Shown here piece by piece: positions 47,385 to 56,956 of a stretch of DNA of 64,000 bases (positions are counted from its first letter, which is position 1; every line of letters begins with the position of its first letter). A model generated the notes under the pieces. That model made no database searches. It was not told where the DNA came from and saw only the letters and a list, made by a program, of their open reading frames with translations. The DNA is from Stereocaulon alpinum. Its lineage: Eukaryota; Ascomycota; Lecanoromycetes; Lecanorales; Stereocaulaceae. Location of the stretch: the NCBI GenBank assembly GCA_018257865.1, contig JAEUBA010000043.1, positions 186,001 to 250,000 on the forward strand. Direction: 5' to 3'. The translations under genes and the position numbers were made by a program.

Positions 47385-49311
47385 CATGTGAGTGCTGATT
47401 GGTCGAAAAGGGTGCACTTCTTACGAAAGGCAATCTTTCTGGAGGAATGGGGACAGAAGGCGTGAATTGGTACCCTCATTGTGCAGGGAAACTCGGCCAT
47501 CTTATATTGCTCCATGGCAGAGCCTGGCATACCGCAGGATGGATCTGTCAGTGCGCGCCATTCCCCCATTTCAGATGCCGCTGCGTATGAGGAACATCGA
47601 CTAGATTATCCTAACTTGGATAGGTAATAGGTTAGCCGTATTCGGCTAGCGTAAGCATTGGCGAGATCAGGCCCTGCAAAATTCACGCGCCCCCGATAGA
47701 TCGGCGTTTCTGCGCTACCGTGAGGAAACCAAACCTCCCACGCCAAGAATGAGGACGGGACATGGCTTACCCGTTACGACTAGACCAAAAGGGTGATCAC
47801 TGGTGGTAAGATACTAAACTGTATCTTAACTATCAGCAGGTTTCCTGCAGCGTATTACCGCTGCTCATCACGCCATGGAGGCTTTCACAGGGCTGGGCTA
47901 ATCAGAACCAATCAGGAACAAGCAGAGCTCAGAGCATAGCTTTGGAGGATTTATCTAGATTGGTACTTCCGCCGTGGCGAAGAAGCTATGTGTTTTCTAT
48001 TATCGTCTTCACAGCAATAATCCATCCCATTGATACCACCCACATTCAATCACTTGTCGGCGTTGCAAGTAGCACATACACATTGGGTAGTGGCAAGCGA
48101 AGGTGTTATCTGGCCGAGCATGGTACAGCATCCGCAGCGAACGAGAGGCAGTAACACAGGCAGTACGGATACTGGTGGTTTATGACGAGTGAGATTTCAT
48201 CATTGTGTAGTTCTTCATCTTCTGTGTGCCTGACCGCCAACTGAGAACTAATGCACGGATGGCCACGGATAGCCACGAGATGACCACGAGAAACATCATG
48301 CCAAATCCCTCAAACCTGCGCCGTAGTTTTTGTTTTCGTAGCCTTGTCCCTGTGTTCTTAAACATTCCACGCCTACATCTGGAGTCGTTAGAATAAGTGG
48401 TGAAAACTATGGTGGATGAGGCCTGCTTGGCAATGCTTGGCAAGGCTCGCTTAGCTAGTCTACTAGGGCTAGGGCTTGCCAAGGCCTCCATGCGCGCACT
48501 AGATAAAATCTCTGCATACAATTCTATCTAGCTGCAACAACTCCAATAGCAATAGATTGTTCCACCCCAAATTAATGACCAATCAGTCAATAGCTTACTG
48601 ATATTCTAAAGGGAGTAGAACGGGATACTCTGCCCCTGCAATCAGGAGAGCAACCAAAGATAAACGATACCAAGTCGAGATCCAAGGCTCGATCATGTGA
48701 GTAGTGCACTTTTCACCAAAACAATCCTTAATGTGCTAGAAACAGCCGCGTGCGATCCTTGTGCCTTCTACCATTATAACTGTTCTAGCGGCAAACGCCA
48801 TCATCGTTACCTTTTCAAACCCAGGCTTAGATGCTGCGCCATCAGTGATGTAAACTGGAGAGGGCGTCATCACGGCGCCATTACCAGTTCCACTAGCGTC
48901 TGGACTGACAGCCGAAGAAGAGCCGTTGTCCGAGCCGAAACCTCCGTGGCTACGGTTTTCGTGTAGGACATGTGCGACGTCCGTACCAGATCTAGAGCCA
49001 GGACAGAGCCGTTACCTTCGTTTCCAGAAGCTCAAGGCTCTCCTGCATAAGGGCTGCTGCTGCGCGCCACTACGTCAACTTGTTTAGGATGTTCCGGAAG
49101 GACAGAGAAGAACAGTCATAGGCCAATGCATAGATTATACATGGTTCTATAGAGCTTTCATTTATTCTTCGTCAATCCTGGGTTTCTGATAACAGCTCGA
49201 ATGTGTTCATTCCCGCATCGCTCTAATGCCACACAGGTTCAATAGACGCCTTTCAGCTGCTACTACCTTTACCCTCGGCTAGCAAAATGCCTAGTACTCT
49301 GGCGTCTGGTG
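47385..49311. other. Intergenic between family copies A and B
   Basis: Holds a possible 113-codon membrane ORF at 48180-48521. A second open minus frame without ATG lies at about 49010-48738 and is Gly/Ser-rich. Whether they belong to one spliced gene is unresolved. Confidence 0.4.
48180..48521 (-). CDS. Hypothetical single-pass membrane ORF
   Basis: A 113-codon frame ends in a basic patch (RLRKQKLRRRFEG), a hydrophobic helix (FGMMFLVVISWLSVAIRALVLSW) and a polar tail. A good branch/acceptor signature (CTAACGACTCCAGATGTAG) lies just before RGMFKNTG, so the real exon may begin there and the N-terminus may be elsewhere. It is on the same strand as the three-gene family around it but not recognisably related. 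Confidence 0.25.
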   Translation of the reverse strand: MYAEILSSARMEALASPSPSRLAKRALPSIAKQASSTIVFTTYSNDSRCRRGMFKNTGTRLRKQKLRRRFEGFGMMFLVVISWLSVAIRALVLSWRSGTQKMKNYTMMKSHSS

Positions 49312-49707
49312 TTAGAGCGCACGAGAAGTTCCAGCCACTCGTCCAGGGTTGCCAGCGGCTGAAATGTGGCTCAGAAGTTGAGTGTCGCGCTCGCTCTCCG
49401 CCGAAGTCATTAGATTTGATTCCGGTAACTCGAATACTTCTGCAGAACGATCATGATCCGGTATTGATGGAGAGGAGCGGCGGAGACCAAGCTCGAGACC
49501 TGACAAATGAATCATTAACCTTCCATTGACTTTCTGAGAATGACAATCTGCGTCACGTGAAATATTACCCTCAACATCTGTGCTGGCGTGGCTCTGACGA
49601 TGACGCTTCCACGCGCGATGGCCTTGCCAGATACTAATAGCGCTGATGCATGTGGCAGTGATACCGAACACAACGGTGCCGACGTTTTGGGTGGTGCTTG
49701 ACGCCAT
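49312..49707 (-). CDS. Small single-pass membrane protein, tandem family copy B
   Basis: Exons 49707..49557 and 49499..49312 give 112 residues. The 57-nt phase-1 intron (GTGACG...CAG) has a weak donor and is open, so an unspliced 131-residue form is possible. The start MASSTTQNVG is nearly the same as copy C (MASNSTQSLI). The membrane helix is VVFGITATCISAISIWQG, followed by HRAWKRHRQ, DVEGN, then after the splice LELGLRRSSPSIP and an acidic VFELPES tail. Function unknown. A cytosolic tail is predicted by the positive-inside rule. Confidence 0.6.
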   Translation of the reverse strand: MASSTTQNVGTVVFGITATCISAISIWQGHRAWKRHRQSHASTDVEGNISRDADCHSQKVNGRLMIHLSGLELGLRRSSPSIPDHDRSAEVFELPESNLMTSAESERDTQLLSHISAAGNPGRVAGTSRAL

Positions 49708-51092
49708 TAGTGGAGAAGGTTGATTAGTAAGCTAGGTTGCTGCTCGAGAATGGTTGGAGATCATAAGATCGAAGCGACGGTGATGGTGATGGTGCTGTCT
49801 GGAAGGAAGTTGGTTCAATCGACATCCTAAGTACTTTTCGCCGACTTCAGATGCTCGAGGCTATGTTGAAGAATCAGGGTGGCGCATCGTCACCAAGTGC
49901 ATCACGTTTGCCATGTGGCCAGGGGGTGGCACGGGTTGCGATAGGCACCTACAAGGGTTGGAAGCTGCAGAAACTCTATGGCTTCAGTGGGCTTGATTCG
50001 CTGACCTGGCGCATGAGGAACGAGAGCAGAGAGGAAAAGATGGGGACTGGAGGGTATAGGCTGCCATGAATGGCTGAAGGGGAAGATCTTTCGCGGGTGT
50101 ACTTCTTTTCAGTGCCAACAGGGGGTGACATAAGTCTCTACGCGGTAAACCCCCCGAATAAGCATCCCCCGGGAAAATCTCGGAAATTTGATGACTTATG
50201 TCACCCCCCTGTTGCCCTGTTGATGCCTTCCATCCGTCGGCGCCTATTATTTCAATACATCCCAGTCGCGCCTCCTCTACTCTAAACTCCATCTGACAAG
50301 TTATATACCTGCGCATAAGCAAAAACTTTCAGATGACTATATTGATTGGAGAAGAATCTATGACTAAGGTGCGAGATCCTGTAGGCGAAAATTGGAAAGC
50401 GCAGTCCGTGGTCCAAGTGTCGGTACCTCTACGGGAATGCGTTAGTGGCCGCGTAGTAACTGCTGTCAGGCTGAGATCACTGGGCGATTGTTGACCTGAC
50501 TGGCTCAAGGGCAAAGCTGAGAGGTAGACTTGTATCATTATCGGCACGAAGTTTCCAGCACGACTCTGAACCTTTCACACTCTACTGACAGATTCCCTTA
50601 GTATCGTCGTAGCCTTACAGCCCTCAAGTCACGCTAGAAATTGTTCTTTGTGACACATCGACTCGACGATCACAGATTGACTCTATGGCTGTACACTATC
50701 ATTACGAAAGAAAGACATGTAGACTAGATCCCAGTGTCATAATCGTCAAAGCTAATCGAAAGTATCCATGATTGATCGGAAGTTGTGCGAAGACGAAGAA
50801 GGCAAAGAGAGATGGGCGATCTGGGACGAGAGTGCTGCTCTCGAACGGATGGTGGGCAGCAAGGTCGTTGAAGAGGAATTGGCTGGTGATGCGATTAAAG
50901 CATGCACTGTGAGTTTAACAACATTGAATTTCGAGAGTTCAACTAAACTTGCAATCAACGGAATGTGTTTGGTGCGCATCGATGTCTCCGAATGCCATGT
51001 TCTGTAGAGAATCCCTTGCCCTCCAAGTCTTCGGGAATTTCTTGATATGTGCTTCTCTTATTTCAGGGGTACAGGCATCATGCGGCCGAAGC
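49708..51092. other. Intergenic between family copies B and C
   Basis: Contains the inverted-repeat element at 50116-50214. A charged plus-strand frame at 50768-50908, followed by a GTGAGT donor, could be an exon, but I could not complete a gene from it. Confidence 0.4.
50116..50214. mobile_element. Candidate MITE-like element with 21-22-bp terminal inverted repeats
   Basis: CAACAGGGGGTGACATAAGTC at 50116-50136 is matched in inverse by 50193-50214, differing by one inserted G. The 57-bp middle is non-coding. No clear target-site duplication is visible, and no second copy is present in the window, so a conserved hairpin of other origin remains possible. Confidence 0.5.
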
Positions 51093-51628
51093 CTACCTCA
51101 GACCGCTCCCGAGAGTTATTGTTACGGTGGAAGTTTCGAAATCAGGGGAATACACCACTGAGAGTGTATCGATTCCCTCAGCGGCTGTTTCGAGGGCGGT
51201 CGAATCTTCACGTATGTCCTGGCTGGGAGTCAAAGGCAGGCTTGCCTCAGCCGGCATAGTTGGGGCAGATTGGAGGGTACGAAGTTCGAAGCGTTCTATG
51301 GGAAGTGGTCGGATGTCATTGACGAGAGGAGGAATGACACCGTCAATATCGTTTGTTGTCTCGCTATGTGGTCTTAACGTCGCACCAAAGCCGTGCTCTA
51401 TACCTGCGTCAAGGTGTTTTTAGTACGGTACGAAGATGACAAGCACGTCAAGATGGGGAGAAGGCTTGATATACGCGACGGATGTGCTTCCTCAACGTCT
51501 TGACCTGATCGGCGTTTGCTCCATGTCTTCCAAAATTTGTAGCCTTGCCAAACGGTGATGATGCTTATGGTGGTGGCAGTAACACCGAAGACGAGGGTGA
51601 TGAGAGACTGCGTGGAGTTGGAGGCCAT
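51093..51628 (-). CDS. Small single-pass membrane protein, tandem family copy C
   Basis: Exons 51628..51475 and 51403..51093 give 154 residues. The 71-nt phase-1 intron (GTATAT, TACTAAAAAC branch, CAG) contains stops in the coding frame, so splicing is required. This is the best evidence that the intron position is shared by all three copies. N-terminus MASNSTQSLI, helix TLVFGVTATTISIITVWQG, then YKFWKTWSKRR and DVEEAHPSR. After the splice IEHGFGATLRPHS replaces LELGL, followed by a long acidic Pro/Thr tail (ERFELRTLQ, DIREDSTALETAAEG). An in-frame ATG at 51646 would add MAPALS. Not a known family. Confidence 0.65.
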
Positions 51629-53536
51629 AGACAAGGCTGGAGCCATAATGTAAATTGCAGCTGTGGATGAGGATTGAATGCTAGACTGTGCTCGTAGATA
51701 TCGTATCGCACTTGCAATGAGACCTTAGGGCTGTGCGAGGTCATCTTGAAGAAGAGGAAGCTGCGTGGCAGCATGTCGAGTCTTTCTAAGAAGAATTTCG
51801 ACAATGGAGGTTGCAATTGGCGAACATCCCAACCAAGAGGTAGACAAGTAGGCAAAACTAGGCAAAAAAACCAACCAAGGTTCGAATGAAACAAACCAAT
51901 CAGAATACTCTCGATAGTGATATTCGGACGATAACAGTAACCGTCTCCCATACTCATCCTCTATGGGGCATTAACGGTGATTATGTAACTTGGACCCGCC
52001 CTTCCCTCCCAGTCAAAAACCTCAATCCCACAACGTCGCAGGGCTCGTGCTTCGTGCATGAACCCCACCTTACATTGATGGCAAGATCCCAAGGCTCTAT
52101 ACAGTTTAGCCTACGTAGCAACAGTTCCCAAGGTATAGATCATTGGTAGAATTCCTGGATTCTGGCCAATGCTTGGTCCATGCGTGGTGGCTGACATTTG
52201 CATAGGTGGGTCGAAATCTACCTTACCTTACCTAAGCCCTGACAGGGTATCACTGGTGGCAAATGGACCCTGCATGTATTTTTTTGCAGCCAATTCACTT
52301 TACCGTATGCAACCACGCGAACGTACACCGAGAAGTACAAGATGAGAGTGGCCCCACTATTTGACACCGCACCGGCTGCCCCTGTACATGTACCTGCACC
52401 TGTACCTGCACCTGTACCTGCACCTGTACCTGCACCTGTACCTGCACCTGCACCTGTACCTGCACCTGTACCTGTACCTGCACCTGTACCTGCACCTGTA
52501 CCTGCACCTGCACCCCGGACCAACCTCCACTACCACCACTACTACCGCACTGGAGATCCGGGGAAAATAACTGTGGCGATCTGGACAAGTGAAGACGTAA
52601 TAAGAAAGAATACCCCCTATGATCAGAGGGGTAGTTGTAGGCAAATACGACTCAATATTATATCGGGTTGAGATCAACCCGTGGGAGATGAGAATCGGAT
52701 ATTCTTCTGGCCGAGAACGAGGTCGCTTCGGGGAAGCCCGTTGGTTGTGTTTCGCTGTTACCTGCTCAGAAAGCCTTTTATACTGAAAGGTCTCAGCTGG
52801 AGCGGACAACGGACTAACTTCGGCTCAGCGTGAGTACGTATAGCCTGGTTCCAACTTCGATGTGTATGTGAACAGCAACTTTTGCGCACCTTTCACTGAT
52901 TCCAAACCTTCCACTCTCGCCGTCCATGAAAGATGACGGTATTCACGGGCTCTTAAACCGTGGCCTATAGTTGTTCCATGATTCCAAATTAATGAACAAT
53001 TGTGAGAAAAGTGTTCGATCTGATTGCATCGATGTGTGTCCAGGGCGATCTCGCGCGCTGTGTTGCGACGAGCTCATCGTCTGAGTGAGCTGGGAATGGG
53101 TCTTGCCTCCGCTAGTACGTCGATAGCAGTGGCTACTACACCCAAGGTCGAGGTCCCTGCGGAATGCCTTATGGGTGTGAGGCTCGAGACCTCGGGATCT
53201 TGGAAGGAAACGGGACGATCTCAAACATATTGTGGCGGTATTTTCTGGGAAAATCTGGATGGTTTTGCTTCTGATCGATAGTTGCAAGAGTAATCGATCA
53301 GAAAGCAGAGAGATGGAGAGGGCGATTGAATCCACGGGTCTCGGAATCGGAAGTTTCGAAATCTCTTGTATGCATGCATCTTATATGCGGACTGTGTATC
53401 ATGTCGCCCCACCATAGCAAGCCCCTCCCGCAGAAGTCAAGTTCGTTCCTTTCTTGATCGACTCATTGTCACCCCTCTCCGTCTCCTCATGTATCCGAAG
53501 TTCTGCATAGCCCGATATCATCAGCACAAAGTCCCC
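51629..53536. other. Intergenic with VPAP-coding minisatellite
   Basis: Besides the minisatellite at 52381-52514 there are only short frames. A minus frame at 52943-53335 contains DLDLG but lacks the other landmarks of the A/B/C family. Confidence 0.45.
52381..52514. repeat. Minisatellite of CCTGTA/CCTGCA hexamers
   Basis: About 22 hexamers, mostly alternating as a 12-bp unit. The array is open in several frames (VPAP, YLHL, and antisense), which explains the many overlapping ORFs here. No gene is inferred. Confidence 0.9.
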
Positions 53537-53928
53537 TCACAACGATATATCCGACAAATCAGTCTTCATCATGCATATGATTGAAGTCTCAGCCGAAGGG
53601 GTAATCGCACGGTATCTCTGTTCCTCCTCCCCCGCCCCCGCTACCTGGTGCCCCTGCACAACATTTTGCCTTAGGATCCTCGCTACCTCTTGCGCTTCAA
53701 TGATTCTCTGTTGAGCCTCGTCGCTGCCAGCAGGCAACGAGCGGCTGTCGTTGAACTTTGAACGAGCTTCTATCTTGGCGGCGGAGAAGATTAGGGCGTC
53801 ACCTGCACGTAGATACGCCTTAGCTGCCAAAGAACGTAATAGAGGTCACAGCGTGTGGAGTCTGAATGCCTACCTTGGAAGGCGATGCGAGCGGATCGTA
53901 GTACGTTACGGTAAGCTGATAGTGCCAT
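53537..53928 (-). CDS. MZM1: Mitochondrial complex III assembly factor, LYR family (LYRM7/MZM1)
   Basis: Matrix chaperone that holds the Rieske iron-sulfur protein before insertion into the bc1 complex. Exons on the minus strand, 53928..53874 and 53802..53537, give 106 residues. The 55-nt first exon (MALSAYRNVLRSARIAFQ) carries the LYR-like motif, and the 71-nt intron (GTAGGC...CAG) joins it to GDALIFSAAKIEARSKF. The conserved end IIEAQEVARILRQNVVQG is present. The C-terminal ~25 residues differ from the usual family end, so another small intron there is possible. The start codon is 218 bp from the divergent ZUO1 ATG. Confidence 0.88.
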
Positions 53929-54146
53929 GGTATTCGTGTGTAGTCTTCAAGCTGGGTGAGGGTAAGGTGCTGAATAATGTCGCTGTATAGAACCAGAAGC
54001 TGCTGTTGCTAGAAGCTACGAGCCGAGCAAGCCTAACACGAAATTTAGCCGAGGATGTGCCTAGTGCCCAAAAAGTTGAAGGCATTCAGCCTTTGCACTG
54101 TGCGACGACTTCTTCTTGAGCAGCAACTTATATCTTCAGAAACGCA

Positions 54147-55621
54147 ATGGCAGCTGTCCAAGTTTCTCTACCTTTACCGGTCTTGCCTCAGGGTTGGACG
54201 GAAGAAAAGGATTTCAAGCCCATTGGTCAACTCTCATCTGCGACGCAGAGAAACATTGAGCCTGTGGGGCCTCACTTTCTAGCCCACGCAAGAAGGGTCA
54301 GTTACCTTCCCCTCAATAGTGGATGGCATTGAAGGACCTCATGTGCTGACGTCCGTTATAGAAGCGTCACAAGCGCACTTTCTCGGAGGACGAGCGTATC
54401 CAAGCGCAAGAGAATGTCAAGAAGGTCGACGATGATGACGCAGGGGAGATTAGCGAGTCTGAAGACCCATTGATGCTCCAACGTGATGCCAAGGATTGGA
54501 AGGTATATGATACAGCCGTTAATGACCGTGTGAGCCCGGAAGGTTCCTGGTGCTAATGGTTCTTTCTACAGGGACAAGACCACTACGCCGTCCTCGGCCT
54601 CTCAAAATACCGCTACAAAGCTACGGAATCTCAAATCAAGCGTGCCCACCGCAAGAAGGTCCTCCGTCATCATCCAGATAAGAAAGCAGCCGCAGGCTCC
54701 TCCGAAGACGACTCATTCTTCAAATGCATTCAAAAAGCGACGGAAGTCCTCCTCGACCCTGTCAAACGCCGCCAATTCGATTCCGTAGATGAAGCTGCGG
54801 ATGTCGAGCCTCCGAGCAAGAAGCAAGCACAGAAAGGCGGCTTCTTCAAGCTCTGGAACCCTGTGTTCGTAGCTGAAGGCCGGTTCAGTAAGATCCAGCC
54901 CGTACCACGACTGGGCGACGACAACTCTACAAAGGAGGAGGTCGAAGAGTTCTACAATTTCTGGTACAATTTCGACAGCTGGCGGTCTTTCGAATATCAA
55001 GATGAAGATGTGCCGGATGACAATGAGAATCGAGATCAGAAGCGACATGTGGAGCGGAAGAACAACAATGCCAGGAAAAAGAAGAAGACGGAAGATACGG
55101 CTAGACTGAGAGCATTAGTAGACGAATGTCTGCAAGGTGATGAGCGTATCAAGAAATTCAAGAAGCAAGAGCGGGCTGGAAAGGACAAGAAGCGGCTAGA
55201 CCGGGAAGCAGCGGAGAAGAAGGAGAAGGAAGACAAGGTCAAGGCTGCAGAGGAGCAAGAACGGCTTCGTAAGGAAGCGGAGGAGGCGTCGAAGGCTGAG
55301 AGGGCTGAAGGCAAGAAGGCGAAGGAAGCAGCGAAGAATGCTGTAAAAAAGAATAAGCGAGTGTTGAAGGGTAGCGTGAAGGATGGCAATTACCTGCTTC
55401 CTGCTGGACAAGAAGCTGGAGCCAAGCGGATTGACGAGGTGTTGAATGATGTGGAGGCAGTGATGGCGAAGATCGAGCCGGAGGATATGGCGCTCCTCGC
55501 AAGCAAGCTTAACGGCTTAAAGGTAGCTGGGGAGATCTCGGCTGTGTGGAGCGAGGAGGTGAGGAGACTTGTTGGTGATGGGAAAGTCAAAGAGGGGGAT
55601 ATGAAGGTATTGGGGAAGTGA
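54147..55621 (+). CDS. ZUO1: Zuotin, ribosome-associated J-protein
   Basis: Zuotin with Ssz1 forms the ribosome-associated complex that stimulates the Hsp70 Ssb on nascent chains. Exons 54147..54296, 54362..54502 and 54572..55621 give 446 residues. The J domain begins at the third exon (DHYAVLGLSKYRYKA) with HPD at residues 131-133. The ZHD region follows (GGFFKLWNPVF, WYNFDSWRSFEY), then a long charged Lys/Glu helix that contacts rRNA, and a C-terminal helical bundle. The two 5' introns are 65 and 69 nt, both phase 0. Length and order are standard. The strong antisense frame at 55036-55389 is the shadow of the charged helix. Confidence 0.96.
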
Positions 55622-56050
55622 AACGAGTAATGGATGCCTTGTGTGACCACCAGATTGGACGGCGTTCCTGAGTGACGAAGCTACGTAAACATGGATATCA
55701 GATAAAGGGCTAGACTTGATTCGTGCCAGTGCTTGACATTTTTATAGACTTCATAGATGGACGTGAGGAATCGATACGACAAGAATGACACGGAGTGATG
55801 CCATATAGTCGGCCAGAGAGCTTATCCAGTAACACTGACGTTTGCATTCTGCTCTCGGAGCCTTTGACATCAGGTCGCTTTGTCGTTGGACCAAATCATG
55901 CATATTTAATAGAGTGATTCGTGAATTTATTGCTCGCCTTTCGCATGTTCCCATGTCCGCATGCATTCAGAGAAAGCCAGCCCTACCACTCTACAGACTC
56001 CCAACGCCACGCCATCTAAAACCGCCTCACCACTCCCCCACCTTCACCTC
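55622..56050. other. Intergenic between convergent ZUO1 and CHMP1/DID2
   Basis: About 430 bp with 3' untranslated sequence of both genes. No gene is seen. Confidence 0.5.
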
Positions 56051-56956
56051 CTAATTCCTCAACGCCCTCAACCTTTCTCCAAGGCCCTCCTCTCTCTCTT
56101 CTTCCGCACCAATCTTCCCAGCCGGCACACCCGTCTCCGGCGCCTTCATCTCAGCCCCCAATTCCACACCCGCCTCATCAGCAACCATGTGCATCAACTT
56201 ATCAACATCGTCCTGCGGTGTGCCAACAGCTGTAGCTTGCGATGTAGCGTTTTCGTAGTAGCCGGTTGCGACGTCGAGGTCTTCGAATTGGGTTTCGAAT
56301 TTGTCCATTACGGCCGAGATCTGAAAGCGTAGATGATCAGTCTTCGGACAAGGGGAACGTATGTAGTAGGATAGTGGGGTAATCGGACCTTCTCCAGATC
56401 CATAGCTTTCATAGCACCCTCCATACCGCGTACCACACCTGCCATACTTCCTGTGACTTGCCTCATCGTTACCGCTGTCTGTACTCTACTAGCCACGGCA
56501 TCGATTCTTGAACCTAGGCGTAGGAGGTTGAGCTTCTCATTCTGCTTCCGTATTGCATTTTGGGCGTAGATCTTGGCGATGTCGGGGTGGTTTTGTTGTA
56601 TGGCCTACGGAGAATTAGAATGGTCAGCCGGAGCATGTAGGAGCCGAGTATAGTAGGAGTGAAGTGAATGACTTGAGGAGAGTAGTGGGCTGGTATGAGA
56701 GGCAGCGAACCTTCTTTAGCTTGTTCTTCTCTGCTGTCTCGTCTTTGCCTGCTTTGGCGGCTTGTCTGTTGAGTTGTTTGGCGGTGAACTGGGCGGAAGG
56801 AAGGTCGAAGGTCAGTTGGCTTGTACAAACATCTGTGACTCTGGTAAGTGAGGAGCAGACTTGCATACCTTCAAGTTAAACAGCGACTTGAAAATATCAG
56901 CATAGGTCTTATGTTCAGGCAGTAGTGGTTGAGCATACTTTCTCAAGGCCAGACAT
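56051..56956 (-). CDS. DID2: ESCRT-III associated CHMP1/DID2 (Vps46)
   Basis: Recruits Vps4 to ESCRT-III during multivesicular body sorting. Five exons on the minus strand: 56956..56939, 56886..56869, 56788..56711, 56604..56389 and 56320..56051, giving 199 residues, the family length. The first two exons are 18 nt each and encode MSGLEK and SLFNLK; together with FTAKQLNRQA they rebuild the conserved N-terminus. A basic helical core follows, with NHPDIAKIYAQNAIRKQNE and MRQVTGSMAGVVRGME. The acidic C-terminus ends in the MIT-interacting motif LGERLRALRN. Introns are 52, 80, 106 and 68 nt, all phase 0. The third donor is GTTCGC, unusual but fixed by the flanking coding sequence. Confidence 0.93.

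Noticed and set aside
52342..52809. Several long overlapping frames on both strands over the hexamer array
   Set aside because: All are explained by the minisatellite keeping frames open.
52943..53335. Possible fourth copy of the A/B/C membrane family (DLDLG, GVVATAID)
   Set aside because: The two fragments are in different frames and in the wrong order for the family. No helix plus WQG motif is present.
51129..53363. Shared 15-mer GGAAGTTTCGAAATC at 51129 and 53349
   Set aside because: It contains a TTCGAA palindrome, and one such match is expected by chance in a window of this size. Flanks do not align.
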